Positions 1 through 10,833 of a stretch of DNA of 64,000 nt are shown here, piece after piece (position 1 is the stretch's first letter; each line of letters begins with the position of its first letter). Made by a program: the position numbers and the translations under genes. The notes under the pieces are model-generated. The model worked only from the letters and a program-made list of their open reading frames with translations, made no database searches and had not been told where the DNA came from. Origin of the DNA: Lysobacter helvus (GTDB taxonomy: Bacteria > Pseudomonadota > Gammaproteobacteria > Xanthomonadales > Xanthomonadaceae); NCBI RefSeq assembly GCF_018406645.1, contig NZ_AP024546.1, forward strand, positions 2,604,001-2,668,000. The letters are read 5' to 3'.

Positions 1-728
1 CGGTCGCGGGCATCGCGATGGGCCTGGTGAAGGAAGGCGACGACTTCGTCGTGCTGAGCGACATCCTGGGCGACGAAGACCACCTCGGCGACATGGACTT
101 CAAGGTGGCCGGCACGCAGAAGGGCATCTCGGCGCTGCAGATGGACATCAAGATCCAGGGCATCACCGAGGAAATCATGAAGGTCGCGCTGGCCCAGGCG
201 AAGGCCGGCCGCCTGCACATCCTCGGCGAGATGGCCAACGCCATCACCACGCCGCGCGGTGAGCTGAGCGAGTTCGCGCCGCGCCTGCTGACGATGAAGA
301 TCCACCCCGACAAGATCCGCGAAGTGATCGGCAAGGGCGGCTCGACCATCCAGGCGATCACCAAGGAAACCGGCACGCAGATCGACATCCAGGACGACGG
401 CACGATCGTCATCGCTTCGGTCAACGCCGCCGCCGCCCAGGCCGCGAAGGCGCGCATCGAGCAGATCACCTCCGACGTCGAGCCGGGCCGCATCTACGAA
501 GGCAAGGTCGTCAAGCTGATGGACTTCGGCGCGTTCGTGACCATCCTGCCGGGCAAGGACGGCCTGGTGCACGTCTCGCAGATCTCCAACGAGCGCGTCG
601 AGAAGGTCAGCGACAAGCTCAAGGAAGGCGACGTGGTGAAGGTCAAGGTGCTGGAAGTCGACAAGCAGGGCCGCATCCGCCTGTCGATGAAGGCCGTGGA
701 AGAAGGCGAGGGCGTGACCGCCGAGTAA
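1..728 (+). CDS. pnp: Polyribonucleotide nucleotidyltransferase (PNPase), C-terminal part
   Basis: This is the 3' end of a phosphorolytic 3'-5' exoribonuclease that works in mRNA turnover. The reading frame is already open at base 3, so the gene is cut by the window edge. The visible part begins in the second RNase PH-like core (AGIAMGLV, then [19 protein letters not shown]). It continues with the KH domain ([16 protein letters not shown]) and ends with an S1 domain that starts near [18 protein letters not shown]. This is the normal PNPase C-terminal order, and the stop at 726-728 is followed by a strong terminator. Nothing is unusual in the visible part. Identification is secure from the core, KH and S1 arrangement. 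Confidence 0.97.
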   Translation, partial: VAGIAMGLVKEGDDFVVLSDILGDEDHLGDMDFKVAGTQKGISALQMDIKIQGITEEIMKVALAQAKAGRLHILGEMANAITTPRGELSEFAPRLLTMKIHPDKIREVIGKGGSTIQAITKETGTQIDIQDDGTIVIASVNAAAAQAAKARIEQITSDVEPGRIYEGKVVKLMDFGAFVTILPGKDGLVHVSQISNERVEKVSDKLKEGDVVKVKVLEVDKQGRIRLSMKAVEEGEGVTAE

Positions 729-756
729 TCGGCCGCGCGACATCGCAGGCTTCACG

Positions 757-782
757 AAAAAGCGGGCTTCGGCCCGCTTTTT
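757..782 (+). terminator. Intrinsic terminator of pnp
   Basis: A perfect 11-bp stem (757-767 with 772-782) closes a TTCG tetraloop. The stem has A residues on its left arm and a T run on its right arm, so it may work in both directions. It lies 28 bases after the pnp stop codon. Confidence 0.93.
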
Positions 783-875
783 CTTTGCGTCGCAGGAGGT
801 GAGACGGGCCCGTGCCAGGCTCGTGCCATGCCCGTTCATCCCCCTCGCGAATCCCGGGCGGATAATCCCGCGGGC

Positions 876-3800
876 ATGCCCCCGGCCTCCGTCCTCGCCC
901 AGTTCCACCCCGCGGTCGCGGCGTGGTTTTCGCGCACGTTCCCGTCGCCCACGGAAGCGCAATCGCTGGCCTGGCCGGCGATCGCCAGCGGCCGCAACAC
1001 GCTCGTCGCCGCGCCCACCGGGTCGGGCAAGACGCTCACCGCGTTCCTCGCCGCCATCGATGCGCTCGTGCGCGAAGGCCTGTCGACCGGCCTGTCCGAC
1101 GAGACGCACGTCGTCTACGTCTCGCCGTTGAAAGCGCTGTCGAACGACATCCACCTGAACCTCGAAGCGCCGCTCGCCGGTATCCGCGAAGAGCTCGAAC
1201 GCCTCGGCCTTCCCGACGTCCCCATCCGGACCGCCGTACGCACCGGCGACACGCCGCAGAAGGAACGCGCGCAGATGCGCCGCGCCCCGCCGCACGTGCT
1301 GGTGACCACGCCGGAGTCGCTGTACGTGTTGCTCGGCTCCGAGTCGGGCCGCGCGATGCTGTCGAAGGCGCGCACGGTGATCGTCGACGAAATCCACGCG
1401 GTGGCCGCCAGCAAGCGCGGCAGTCATTTGTCGCTGTCGCTGGAACGCCTCGAATCGCTGTGCGGCCGCGCACTCGTGCGCGTCGGCTTGTCCGCCACGC
1501 AGAAACCGATCGATGAAGTCGCGCGCTTCCTCGTCGGCAGCGCCGCCGTGGCGCCCGACGGCACGCCCGACTGCGCGATCGTCGACATCGGCTACACCCG
1601 CGCGCGCGACCTCGCCATCGAAGTGCCGCCCACGCCGTTGTCGGCGGTGATGTCCAACGAGCAATGGGACCAGGTCTACGCGCGCATCGCGCAACTGGTC
1701 GAGCAGCACCGCACCACGCTCGTCTTCGTCAACACGCGCCGCATGGCCGAACGCGCCGCGCGGCACCTCGGCGAAAAGCTCGGCCGCGAACACGTCGCGG
1801 CGCACCACGGCAGCCTCGCGCGCGAATTGCGCCTGGATGCGGAGCAGCGCCTCAAAGCCGGGCAGCTGAAGGTGCTGATCGCGACCGCGTCGCTCGAACT
1901 GGGCATCGACATCGGCGACGTGGACCTCGTGTGCCAGCTCGGGTCGCCACGCGCGATCGCGGCGTTCCTGCAGCGCGTCGGGCGGTCGGGGCACCACGTC
2001 GGCGGCACGCCGAAGGGGCGCCTGTTCCCGCAATCGCGCGACGACCTCGCCGAATGCACCGCGCTGCTCGACTGCGTGCGTCGCGGCGGACTGGATGCGC
2101 TGCACCTGCCGCGCGCGCCGCTGGATGTCCTCGCGCAACACCTGGTCGCCGAAGTCGCGATGCAGGAATGGGACGAGGATGCGTTGTACGACCTCGTACG
2201 CCGCGCGTGGCCGTATGCGCAGCTCGCGCGCAAGGACTACGACGCCGTGGTCGCGATGCTCACCGAAGGCTTCACCACGCGGCGCGGCCCGCGCGCCGGC
2301 TACGTGCATCGCGACGCCGTGCATCGCCGCCTGCGCGGCCGGCAGGGCGGGCGCGTCACCGCGGTGATGTCGGGCGGCACGATCCCCGACACCGGCGACT
2401 ACGCCGTGGTGCTGGAGCCGCAGGCGCTCAACATCGGCTCGGTCAACGAAGACTTCGCGATCGAAAGCATCGCCGGCGACATCTTCCAGCTCGGCAACAC
2501 CAGCTATCGCGTCCTGAAGCTGGAGCCCGGCCGCATGCGCGTGGAAGACGCGCACGGCGCGCCGCCGACGATCCCGTTCTGGCTCGGCGAAGCGCCGGGA
2601 CGCACGGATGAGCTCTCGCAGGGCGTCTCGCGGTTGCGCGAAGAAGTGGTCGCGCGACTGGGCGAAGGCGACGACGCATTGACCGACGCGATCGCGTGGC
2701 TCGTCAACGACGTCGGCCTGCCCGAAGACGCCGCGCGCCAGCTCGCCGACTACCTGGCGCGCCAGCACGTGTCGCTGGGCGCCATGCCCACGCAGTCGCG
2801 CATCGTGCTGGAACGCTTCTTCGACGAATCCGGCGGCACGCAGCTCATCGTGCATTCGCCGTTCGGCAGCCGCGTCAACCGCGCGTGGGGGCTGGCGCTG
2901 CGCAAGCGCTTCTGCCGCAAGTTCAATTTCGAATTGCAGGCTGCGGCCACCGAAGACGCGATCGTCCTGTCGCTCTCCACCAGCCACAGCTTCCCGCTGA
3001 TCGAAGTCGCGCATTACCTGCATTCGTCCTCGGCCGAACACATCCTGGTGCAGGCGTTGCTCGATGCCCCCTTGTTCGGCGTGCGCTGGCGCTGGAACGC
3101 GACGACGGCGCTCGCACTGCCGCGCTTCACGGGCGGGAAGAAAGTGGCGCCGCAGTTGCAGCGGATGCGGTCGGAGGATTTGCTGGCCACCGTGTTCCCG
3201 GACCAGGTGGCGTGCGCGGAAAACCTGGTCGGCGAACGCGAAGTGCCCGACCACCCGCTGGTCGCGCAGACGCTCGACGACTGCCTGCACGAGGCGATGG
3301 ATGCGGCCGGCTGGCTCGATGTCCTGAGGCGCATGGAATCGGGCGAGATCGACATCGTCGCGCGCGACCTCACCGCGCCGTCCCCGTTCGCCGCCGAAGC
3401 CCTCAACGCGCGGCCGTACGCCTTCCTCGACGACGCACCGCTGGAAGAACGCCGCACGCAGGCCGTCATGGCGCGCCGCTATGGCGAAGCCGACACGGCG
3501 GAAGACCTTGGCCGCCTCGACGCCGCCGCGATCGACGAAGTCCGCGCGCAAGCCTGGCCCGACGCCCGCAACGCCGATGAAATGCACGACGCGCTGATGG
3601 GCCTGGGCTGCGTGACGCAGGCCGAAGCCGACCTGCATGGCTGGCAGCGCTGGCTCGACGCATTGGCGAAGGACCAGCGCGCCACGCGCCTGGCGATCGC
3701 CGGGGGTCAGTGGTGGCCCGCCGAACGCTTGCCGCAGGCGCAGGCCTTGCATCCGGCCGCGATGATGCAGCCCGCGATCGCGACGCCCGCCGAATTCGCC

Positions 3801-5240
3801 CGCACGTGGACGCCGGAAGACGCCACCGTCGCGCTCCTGCGTGCGCGGCTCACCGGCCTCGGCCCGGTCACCGCCGCGCAACTCGCTGCAGCGCTGGGCC
3901 TGTTGCGCAGCACGATCGACCTCGCGCTCGCCACGCTGGAAAGCGAAGGCTTCGCGATGCGCGGCCGCTTCACCCCGGGCCCCGATGCACCGCACGACGA
4001 GGAATGGTGCGAACGTCATCTTTTGGCGCGCATCCATCGCTACACGATCGGGCGCCTGCGCCGCGAAATCGAACCCGTCGAACCGCGCGACTACCTGCGC
4101 TTCCTGTGCGACTGGCAACGTGTCGCGCCGGGCGCACGCGTCAGCGGTCCCGAAGCGCTGGCCGGCGTGCTCGCGCAACTCGAAGGCTTCGAAGCCCCGG
4201 CCTCGGCGTGGGAAAGCGACCTGCTGCCGGCGCGCGTCGCCGACTATTCGATCGCCTGGCTCGACGACCTGTGCACCGCCGGCCGCGTGACGTGGGCGCG
4301 CCTGCGCCACACGCCGGTCGACACCGGGGCAGGGCGCTCGACCTCGACGACCAGCGGCCCCGTGCGCGCAACGCCGATCGTGCTGCTGCCGCGCCGCCAG
4401 CTCGCGACGTGGACGCACGTGGCCGCGCATCGCGGCGAAGAAGATGCGGCGTTGTCGTCGCGCGCGGAAAAGGTCGCGGACTACCTGCGCGACCACGGCG
4501 CCTCGTTCTTCGACGAACTCGTCGGCGGCGCGCACCTGCTGCGCACCGAACTCGAGGACGCGCTGGCCGAACTGGTCGCGCGCGGTCGCGTGCACTGCGA
4601 CAGCTTCGCCGGCCTGCGCGCGTTGCTGGTGCCGCAGGCCAAGCGGCCGTCGTCGTTCGGCGGTCGTCGCGGCCGTCGCACCGCGCTGTTCGGCATCGAG
4701 GACGCCGGCCGCTGGACGCTCACGCGCCGGCACGCCGACACGAGTGAACCGCTGTCGCCGGAGTCCCTCGAACACATCGCGCGCACCTTGCTGCGGCGTT
4801 ACGGCGTCGTCGGCTGGCGCCTGCTCGAACGCGAAGCCGCGTGGCTGCCGCCGTGGCGCGACCTGCTGCGCGTCTACCACCGCCTCGAAGCCCGCGGCGA
4901 AATCCGCGGCGGCCGCTTCATCGCGGGCCTGTCGGGCGAACAGTTCGCGCTGCCCGAAGCGATCGGCGCCTTGCGCGCCGTGCGCAAGCGCCCGCACGAC
5001 GGCGCGCTGGTCAGCGTGTCCGCGCTGGATCCGTTGAACCTGGTCGGCACCGTGCTGGCCGGCGACAAGGTGCCGCGCCACCTCGGCGCGCGCGTGCTGT
5101 ATCGCGATGGTGTCCCCGTCGCGACGTGGGTGGCGGGGAAGCTCGCGTGGCTGGGGCCGACGACGCTGGACGAACAACGAGCCATGCGACGCGCGCTGTT
5201 GCGGGAGCCGGACCCGGTGCTGCACGGCGTCACGGGCTGA
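876..5240 (+). CDS. lhr: Lhr-type ATP-dependent DNA/RNA helicase
   Basis: Large superfamily 2 helicase of the Lhr (large helicase-related) family, implicated in nucleic-acid repair. Using the ATG at 876 the protein is 1454 residues, close to the roughly 1500 of long bacterial Lhr proteins. Visible motifs are Walker A (APTGSGKT, about 46-53), Walker B DEIH (171-174), SAT (206-208) and motif [10 protein letters not shown] (366-373). A long C-terminal extension with winged-helix-like segments follows, as in full-length Lhr. An in-frame ATG at 828 would add 16 residues. I prefer 876 because a GATAAT -10-like box at 861-866 lies just upstream and neither start has a Shine-Dalgarno sequence at proper distance. 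The gene stands alone after the pnp terminator. Confidence 0.9.
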   Translation: MPPASVLAQFHPAVAAWFSRTFPSPTEAQSLAWPAIASGRNTLVAAPTGSGKTLTAFLAAIDALVREGLSTGLSDETHVVYVSPLKALSNDIHLNLEAPLAGIREELERLGLPDVPIRTAVRTGDTPQKERAQMRRAPPHVLVTTPESLYVLLGSESGRAMLSKARTVIVDEIHAVAASKRGSHLSLSLERLESLCGRALVRVGLSATQKPIDEVARFLVGSAAVAPDGTPDCAIVDIGYTRARDLAIEVPPTPLSAVMSNEQWDQVYARIAQLVEQHRTTLVFVNTRRMAERAARHLGEKLGREHVAAHHGSLARELRLDAEQRLKAGQLKVLIATASLELGIDIGDVDLVCQLGSPRAIAAFLQRVGRSGHHVGGTPKGRLFPQSRDDLAECTALLDCVRRGGLDALHLPRAPLDVLAQHLVAEVAMQEWDEDALYDLVRRAWPYAQLARKDYDAVVAMLTEGFTTRRGPRAGYVHRDAVHRRLRGRQGGRVTAVMSGGTIPDTGDYAVVLEPQALNIGSVNEDFAIESIAGDIFQLGNTSYRVLKLEPGRMRVEDAHGAPPTIPFWLGEAPGRTDELSQGVSRLREEVVARLGEGDDALTDAIAWLVNDVGLPEDAARQLADYLARQHVSLGAMPTQSRIVLERFFDESGGTQLIVHSPFGSRVNRAWGLALRKRFCRKFNFELQAAATEDAIVLSLSTSHSFPLIEVAHYLHSSSAEHILVQALLDAPLFGVRWRWNATTALALPRFTGGKKVAPQLQRMRSEDLLATVFPDQVACAENLVGEREVPDHPLVAQTLDDCLHEAMDAAGWLDVLRRMESGEIDIVARDLTAPSPFAAEALNARPYAFLDDAPLEERRTQAVMARRYGEADTAEDLGRLDAAAIDEVRAQAWPDARNADEMHDALMGLGCVTQAEADLHGWQRWLDALAKDQRATRLAIAGGQWWPAERLPQAQALHPAAMMQPAIATPAEFARTWTPEDATVALLRARLTGLGPVTAAQLAAALGLLRSTIDLALATLESEGFAMRGRFTPGPDAPHDEEWCERHLLARIHRYTIGRLRREIEPVEPRDYLRFLCDWQRVAPGARVSGPEALAGVLAQLEGFEAPASAWESDLLPARVADYSIAWLDDLCTAGRVTWARLRHTPVDTGAGRSTSTTSGPVRATPIVLLPRRQLATWTHVAAHRGEEDAALSSRAEKVADYLRDHGASFFDELVGGAHLLRTELEDALAELVARGRVHCDSFAGLRALLVPQAKRPSSFGGRRGRRTALFGIEDAGRWTLTRRHADTSEPLSPESLEHIARTLLRRYGVVGWRLLEREAAWLPPWRDLLRVYHRLEARGEIRGGRFIAGLSGEQFALPEAIGALRAVRKRPHDGALVSVSALDPLNLVGTVLAGDKVPRHLGARVLYRDGVPVATWVAGKLAWLGPTTLDEQRAMRRALLREPDPVLHGVTG

Positions 5241-5287
5241 CGCGAAGGCCGGCTTACACTTCGGCCATCTCGCGCCGGAGTCGTCGC

Positions 5288-6841
5288 ATGCGTCTTGTCC
5301 CGCGGTTGCTGGTCGCCTCGTTGTTGCTTGCGCTGTCCGCACCGATGGCCGCGCAGTCGCCGCCCGCGGCGCAGGACGAAGTCGGCATCGCGCCGCAGAT
5401 GACGTTCGAGCGCAGTTCGCTGCAGGCCGACGTCGACATCGTCGAGCGCACCTACACCGCGCTGCACCCCGGCCTCTATCGCTACAACACGCCGGCGCAG
5501 ATGCGTGCGCACTTCGCGGACCTGCGCAAGGCGCTCGATGGGTCGCGCACGCTCGCGCAGGCGTACCTCGCGTTCTCCGAGTTCGCGGCGACGGTGCAAT
5601 GCGGGCACACGTGGGCGAATTTCAGCAACCAGTCGAAGGACGTGCAGCGCGGGCTGTTCGAACGCGGGCGCGTCCGCGTGCCGGCCGAGTTCCTGTGGCG
5701 CGACGGCCGGATGCTCGTCACGCGCGATCTCACCGGCAAGGGCGTGTTGCCGCCGGGGACGGTGATCTCCGCGATCGACGGCATCGACACCAAGGACGTC
5801 CTCGCGCGCCTGATGCGCATCGCCCGCGCCGACGGCGGCAACGACGCGAAGCGCCGCGACCAGCTGCAGGTGCAGGGGCTGGAGAAATGGGAGCCGTTCG
5901 ACGTCTACCTGCCGCTGTATTTCCCCCAACTCGGCGAGCGCATGACCTTGCGCACGACGACCCCCGCGGGCGCATCGAAGGACGTCGTGGTGCAGGGGCT
6001 CGATTACGCGCAGCGCCTGGCCGCGCGCCACGTCGAAGCGGACGACCCGCACGCCGGCTGGCGCCTGGATACCTCCGATCCGCGCATCGCGGTGATGAAG
6101 ATGCCGACGTGGGCGTTGTACGACACGAAGTGGGACTGGAAGGGCTGGATCGAGGACGCCTTCGTGCAACTCGACAAGTCGCCGCGCGCGGCGCTCGTCG
6201 TCGACCTGCGCGGCAACGAAGGCGGGCTGGATGCCGGGGATGCGCTGCTGCCGCACCTGGTCGATGCGCCGATGAAACTCAGCGAGCCAGTCCGCCTCGT
6301 CCGCTATCGCAAGGTTGCCAAGCCGCTGCTGCCGTACCTGGAAACCTGGGATCCCAGCTTCAAGGACTGGGGCGACGACGCACAGCCCTACGCGAAGGAG
6401 ATCGACGGGCAGCGCTACTTCACGCTGCGCGACGACGATGCGCCGCCGATCGCGCCCGGCACCGAGGTCATCGAACGCACGCTGGCCCCGAAGGCGCCGC
6501 GCTATCGCGGGCGCGTGTTCGTGCTGATCGATGCGAGCAACAGTTCGGCGACGTTCCAGTTCGCCGAACGCGTGCGCGCGGCGAAGCTGGCGACGCTGGT
6601 CGGCGAGCCCACCGGCGGCAACCAGCGCGGCATCAACGGCGGTGCGTTCTTCTTCCTGCAGCTCACGAACACCGGGCTGGAAGTCGATGTGCCGCTGATC
6701 GCGCGCTTCCCGATGCGCGACGGCAAGGCGCCGCCGGATGCCGGCCTCACGCCCGACATCGCTGCATCGCCCAAGCCGGGCGACATCGCAGCGGGCACCG
6801 ACGTCGCGATGGCCGCGGTACGCGCCGCGCTCGACAAGTAA
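5288..6841 (+). CDS. Secreted S41-family peptidase
   Basis: Predicted periplasmic or secreted serine protease of the S41 (tail-specific/C-terminal processing) family, 517 residues. The N-terminus is a Sec signal (MRLVPRLLVASLLLALSAPM, with cleavage near MAAQ). The S41 core shows VVDLRGNEGG and, later, DASNSSATFQFAERV followed by GEPTGGNQRG. The likely nucleophile is Ser420 or its neighbour Ser419. The usual lysine of CtpA-type enzymes is not obvious at the expected spacing, so this may belong to the S41 subgroup that uses other partner residues. The chosen ATG starts the signal peptide and has a GGAG box about 9 bases upstream; longer in-frame extensions overlap lhr. The substrate cannot be told. 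The gene converges with the permease gene, with only 6 bases between stops. Confidence 0.82.
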   Translation: MRLVPRLLVASLLLALSAPMAAQSPPAAQDEVGIAPQMTFERSSLQADVDIVERTYTALHPGLYRYNTPAQMRAHFADLRKALDGSRTLAQAYLAFSEFAATVQCGHTWANFSNQSKDVQRGLFERGRVRVPAEFLWRDGRMLVTRDLTGKGVLPPGTVISAIDGIDTKDVLARLMRIARADGGNDAKRRDQLQVQGLEKWEPFDVYLPLYFPQLGERMTLRTTTPAGASKDVVVQGLDYAQRLAARHVEADDPHAGWRLDTSDPRIAVMKMPTWALYDTKWDWKGWIEDAFVQLDKSPRAALVVDLRGNEGGLDAGDALLPHLVDAPMKLSEPVRLVRYRKVAKPLLPYLETWDPSFKDWGDDAQPYAKEIDGQRYFTLRDDDAPPIAPGTEVIERTLAPKAPRYRGRVFVLIDASNSSATFQFAERVRAAKLATLVGEPTGGNQRGINGGAFFFLQLTNTGLEVDVPLIARFPMRDGKAPPDAGLTPDIAASPKPGDIAAGTDVAMAAVRAALDK

Positions 6842-6847
6842 CGCGCG

Positions 6848-8251
6848 TCAGACGATCCCGGTGGCGTAGAACACCGCGATCACCAGGAACACCGCCATCG
6901 TCTTGATCAGCGTGATGGCGAAGATGTCCTTGTACGACTGGCGATGCGTCAGCCCCGTCACGGCGAGCAGGGTGATCACCGCACCGTTGTGCGGCAACGT
7001 GTCCATGCCGCCGGAGGCCATCGCCGCGATGCGATGCAGCACTTCCATCGAAATCCCCGCGGCGTTCGCATTGGCGATGAACGTGTCCGCCATCGCGGCC
7101 AGCGCGATGCTCATGCCGCCCGATGCCGAGCCGGTGATGCCGGCCAGCGCCGTCACCGTCACCGCTTCGTTGACCAGCGGATTCGGGATCGCGCGCAACG
7201 CATCGGCCACGACGAGGAAGCCGGGGAGGGCGGCGATGACCGCACCGAACCCGTACTCCGACGCGGTGTTCATCGACGCGAGCAACGCGCCCCCGATCGC
7301 GGACTTGCTGCCTTCGGCGAACCGCGCGCGCACCGGCTTCCACGCCAGCACGAGCACCGCGAGGATGCCCGCGAGCAACGCGCCTTCCACCGCCCAGATC
7401 GCCGTGACCTTCGCGATCTCCTGCACCACCGGCGCCGGATCGCCGATCACGCCGGGCTTGAAGCTGTGCTCGGCGCCGTACCACTTCGGGATCGCCGAGG
7501 TGAGCAGCTTGTTGACCACGCCCACCAGCACCAGCGGCAACAGCGCCACCAGCGGATGCGCGAGGCGCGCGCCGGTGAAGGCGACGGGTTCGTTCACCAG
7601 CGTCGCGGCATCGCCGTAGCCTTCGCCCTTGCGCGCGGCGGCGCGACGACGCGACTCCAGGTACGTCATGCCCGCGATCAGGATCGCGACCGCGCCGATC
7701 GTGCCGAGCCACGGCGCCGCCCAGCCGTTCGTGCCGAAGAACGAGGCCGGAATGATGTTCTGGATCTGCGGCGTGCCCGGCAGCGCATCCATCGTGAAGG
7801 TGAACGCACCGAGCGCGATCGTGCCGGGGATCAGGCGCTTGGGGATGTCGGACTGGCGGAAGAGTTCGGCCGCGAAGGGATACACCGCGAACACCACGAC
7901 GAACAACGACACGCCGCCATAGGTGAGCAGCGCGCACACCAGCACGATCGACAGCATCGCGCGTTGCGGCCCGACGACGCGAATCGCCGCGTTGACGATC
8001 GCCCGCGAGAATCCCGACAGCTCGATCACCTTCCCGAACACCGCGCCCAGCACGAACACCGGGAAATACAACTTGAGGAACCCCACCATCTTGTCCATGA
8101 ACAAGCCGGTGAACATCGGCGCGACCAGCGAGGGATCCGTCAGCAGCACCGCGCCCAGCGCCGCGATGGGCGCGAACAGGATGACGCTGTGGCCGCGGTA
8201 GGCGACCACCATCAGGAACACGAGCGCCGCGAGGACGATCAGGAAGGCCAT
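6848..8251 (-). CDS. GntP-family permease (gluconate or 3-hydroxybutyrate type)
   Basis: Inner-membrane symporter of the GntP family, 467 residues with about a dozen hydrophobic segments. Recognisable stretches are GHSVILFAPIAALGAVLL near the N-terminus, KVIELSGFSRAIV, and TMDALPGTPQIQNIIPASFF. The start chosen is the ATG at 8251, whose product begins directly with the first membrane segment (MAFLIVLAAL). An upstream in-frame ATG at 8377 would add a charged, non-membrane leader of 42 residues and is unlikely. Members transport gluconate and related acids. In Pseudomonas, GntP-like permeases sit beside 3-hydroxybutyrate dehydrogenase genes. As 3-hydroxybutyrate genes lie 7 kb away, a 3-hydroxybutyrate substrate is a reasonable inference but not proven. 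The gene is divergent from a TonB-dependent receptor. Confidence 0.82.
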   Translation of the reverse strand: MAFLIVLAALVFLMVVAYRGHSVILFAPIAALGAVLLTDPSLVAPMFTGLFMDKMVGFLKLYFPVFVLGAVFGKVIELSGFSRAIVNAAIRVVGPQRAMLSIVLVCALLTYGGVSLFVVVFAVYPFAAELFRQSDIPKRLIPGTIALGAFTFTMDALPGTPQIQNIIPASFFGTNGWAAPWLGTIGAVAILIAGMTYLESRRRAAARKGEGYGDAATLVNEPVAFTGARLAHPLVALLPLVLVGVVNKLLTSAIPKWYGAEHSFKPGVIGDPAPVVQEIAKVTAIWAVEGALLAGILAVLVLAWKPVRARFAEGSKSAIGGALLASMNTASEYGFGAVIAALPGFLVVADALRAIPNPLVNEAVTVTALAGITGSASGGMSIALAAMADTFIANANAAGISMEVLHRIAAMASGGMDTLPHNGAVITLLAVTGLTHRQSYKDIFAITLIKTMAVFLVIAVFYATGIV

Positions 8252-8421
8252 GCACGATCCCCGGCCGCGCGATGCGGCCTTTGCAGGGGGCGAGTGTTCG
8301 GCAAGCGCCCGCGCGCGGCCCATCGGACGAAGGTCCAATGCCGCCCACGTGGCATGCGGCCCTAGCCTTGGCGCCAATCCGCGGATCGTCCGCGTACGGT
8401 TGCATTGGGGAGATCGATCGC

Positions 8422-10716
8422 ATGAACCGCAAGACCCTGAGCCTGGCCATCGCCGTCGCGATGTTCCCGGCCCTCGCGTGGGCGCAGGACGCCCAGCCCG
8501 CTGCCGCTGCGACGACGCCCGCGTCGAACCGGCCGGCCACGCTCGACACCGTCACCGTGACTGCGCGCAAGCGCGAGGAAACCTTGCAGGAAGTGCCGGT
8601 CGCCGTGACCGCCTTCACCGCCGAGGCCCTCGACAAGCTGGGCGTGGACGATCTGTCCGACCTCGACACGCAGGTCCCCAACCTCACGCTGTACGCCGCG
8701 CGCGGTTCCAACAGCACCATCACCGCCTACATCCGCGGCGTCGGCCAGTCCGATCCGCTGTGGGGCGTGGACCCGGGCGTGGGCCTGTACCTGGACGACG
8801 TGTACATCGCGCGTCCGCAGGGCGGCCTGCTCGACGTGTTCGACGTGGAGCGCGTGGAAGTGCTGCGCGGCCCGCAGGGCACGCTGTACGGCAAGAACAC
8901 GGTGGGCGGCGCGATCAAGTACATCAGCCGTCCGCTGACCACCGACGTCACCGGCTTCGGCTCGGTCACCATCGGCAACTACGGCCAGCGCGACATCAAG
9001 GCCGCGGTGGGCGGCGGCCTGGGCGGCAACGACGCATTGCGCGCGCGCATCTCGGTGGCCGACCTGCACCGCGACGGCTTCGGCGAGAACGTGATCACCG
9101 GCGACGACGTCAGCGACAAGGACGTGACCGCGTGGCGCCTGAACATCGGCGCGTACGTCACCGACGACTTCAACCTGCAGCTCGCCTTCGACCACCTGGA
9201 CGACACCTCCGGCGTGCGCGGCGCGCAGATGATCCTGCCGAACCGCTTCGACACGCTGCTGACGCCGGCGACCGGCCCGTTCCTGCCGATGGCCGACCGC
9301 TACGACGTGCGCAACGGCATGCCGAACGTCAACGACACCACGATGCTGGGCGTGTCGCTGGCCGCCAACTACAAGTTCAGCGACGACCTGTCGCTCAAGT
9401 ACGTCTTCGCCAAGCGCGAGTCGGACACCGACACCAACATCGACTTCGACACCACGCCGGACAAGATCGCGGACGTGCATGCGCTGTACAGCGACCAGCA
9501 GATCAGCCACGAGCTGCAGGTGAACTACGACGCCGGCGGCCGCGCGCGCGGCGTGATGGGCATCTACTACTTCGACGGCGAAGCCGGCGGCCAGGTGCAG
9601 AACAACTTCTTCAACCTGTCCTTCGGCGACACGCAGGGCACGGTGTTCACCACCAGCACCGCGTTCTACGCCGACTGGACGTTCGACCTGACCGAGAAGC
9701 TGAAGCTGGACGTCGGCGCGCGCTACACGGACGAGGACAAGCACGCGGTCGTGCTGAACCGCTGCTATTCCAGCGCCACGTTCGCCACGCCGATCGACTG
9801 CACGCCGCTGAATCCGAACGACGACACCGCGGTGGCACGCTTCAACAAGACGATCAACTTCAAGAACACCTCGCCGAAGATCTCGCTGGACTACGACATC
9901 ACGCCGGACATCATGGTGTACGGGTCGTTCTCGCGCGGCTTCAAGTCGGGCGGCTACAACATCCGCGCGCAGGCGACGATCGCCCCGACGTCGGCCAATC
10001 CGTTCAACGACGAGCAGGTGGACAGCTACGAGGTCGGCGCCAAGATGGGCCTGCTGGACCAGTCGCTGTTCCTCAACCTGTCGGCCTTCCACAACAAGTA
10101 CGAAGACATCCAGCTGTCGGTGTTCACCGCGCTGCCGGGCGGCGGGTTCTTCGGCGACTTCACCAACGCGGGCAAGGGCACGGTCGACGGCCTGGAAGTC
10201 GAATACCAGTGGCTGCCGAGCAGCAGCTGGGTGATCTCCGGCAACCTGGCGTACCTGGACGCGCGTTACGACGAGTTCCTGTACTTCGACACCAACCCGG
10301 CCGTGCGCCGCACGGTGGACATCGCCGACGAGCAGGACTTCACGAATGCGCCGAAGTTCTCCGGTGCGCTCAACGTCGAATGGCGCACGCAGCTGGCCAA
10401 CATGGGCAACCTGTCGGCGCGCGTGAGCTACGCCTACCAGAGCGAAGTGACGGCGACGACGGAGATCATCCGCGCGACCGTGCCGCCGGTGGCGCCCTTC
10501 GGCGCGCCGCCGATCACGCAGGACGGGTATGGCCTGGTCAATGCCGGCGTCACGTGGGCGCTGGACGACCACTGGACCTTCTCGCTGCTGGGCACCAACC
10601 TGGCCGACAAGGAATACAAGACCACCGGCTACAACCTCAACCAGGCGTTGGGCGTGTACACGGGCTTCTACGGGCCGCCGCGCCAGGTCAGCCTGACGGC
10701 CAAGTACGAGTTCTGA
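8422..10716 (+). CDS. TonB-dependent outer-membrane receptor
   Basis: Outer-membrane active-transport receptor of 764 residues. It opens with a Sec signal (MNRKTLSLAIAVAMFPALAW, cleavage at AWA-Q) and a TonB-box-like stretch TLDTVTVTARKREE. A plug domain follows (VPVAVTAFTAEALDKLG ... VEVLRGPQGTLYGKNTVGGA), then a 22-strand-type barrel that ends in an aromatic residue (LTAKYEF). The plug motif RGPQGTLYGKNTVGGAI is typical of the IroN/BtuB-like group common in xanthomonads. The start has a GGGGAG box at 8407-8412. The substrate is unknown. The divergent GntP-type permease suggests a small organic acid or its oligomers, but this is only context. A hairpin terminator follows. Confidence 0.93.
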   Translation: MNRKTLSLAIAVAMFPALAWAQDAQPAAAATTPASNRPATLDTVTVTARKREETLQEVPVAVTAFTAEALDKLGVDDLSDLDTQVPNLTLYAARGSNSTITAYIRGVGQSDPLWGVDPGVGLYLDDVYIARPQGGLLDVFDVERVEVLRGPQGTLYGKNTVGGAIKYISRPLTTDVTGFGSVTIGNYGQRDIKAAVGGGLGGNDALRARISVADLHRDGFGENVITGDDVSDKDVTAWRLNIGAYVTDDFNLQLAFDHLDDTSGVRGAQMILPNRFDTLLTPATGPFLPMADRYDVRNGMPNVNDTTMLGVSLAANYKFSDDLSLKYVFAKRESDTDTNIDFDTTPDKIADVHALYSDQQISHELQVNYDAGGRARGVMGIYYFDGEAGGQVQNNFFNLSFGDTQGTVFTTSTAFYADWTFDLTEKLKLDVGARYTDEDKHAVVLNRCYSSATFATPIDCTPLNPNDDTAVARFNKTINFKNTSPKISLDYDITPDIMVYGSFSRGFKSGGYNIRAQATIAPTSANPFNDEQVDSYEVGAKMGLLDQSLFLNLSAFHNKYEDIQLSVFTALPGGGFFGDFTNAGKGTVDGLEVEYQWLPSSSWVISGNLAYLDARYDEFLYFDTNPAVRRTVDIADEQDFTNAPKFSGALNVEWRTQLANMGNLSARVSYAYQSEVTATTEIIRATVPPVAPFGAPPITQDGYGLVNAGVTWALDDHWTFSLLGTNLADKEYKTTGYNLNQALGVYTGFYGPPRQVSLTAKYEF

Positions 10717-10760
10717 GGGCTTCGCGTCCGGAACCCCCGAAAGTGAGGGACGAAGGGACG

Positions 10761-10782
10761 ACGGCGAGCGCGAGCTCGCCGT
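10761..10782 (+). terminator. Probable terminator after the TonB-dependent receptor
   Basis: A perfect 9-bp stem (10761-10769 with 10774-10782) with a GCGA loop lies 44 bases after the receptor stop. It is followed by a short T-rich tract (TCGTCTTT). The U tract is weak, so termination may be partial. Confidence 0.7.
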
Positions 10783-10833
10783 TCGTCTTTCCGCCGACCG
10801 GCCTTATGCTGCCGCCATGACCCGTGCCTTCCC

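Noticed and set aside
4841-5287. Extended N-terminus of the S41 peptidase overlapping lhr
   Set aside because: The added part is Arg/Pro-rich shadow sequence of lhr; the signal peptide begins at 5288.
8272-8421. Extended N-terminus of the TonB-dependent receptor from an ATG at 8272
   Set aside because: The signal peptide and ribosome binding site point to 8422; the extension has no signal features.
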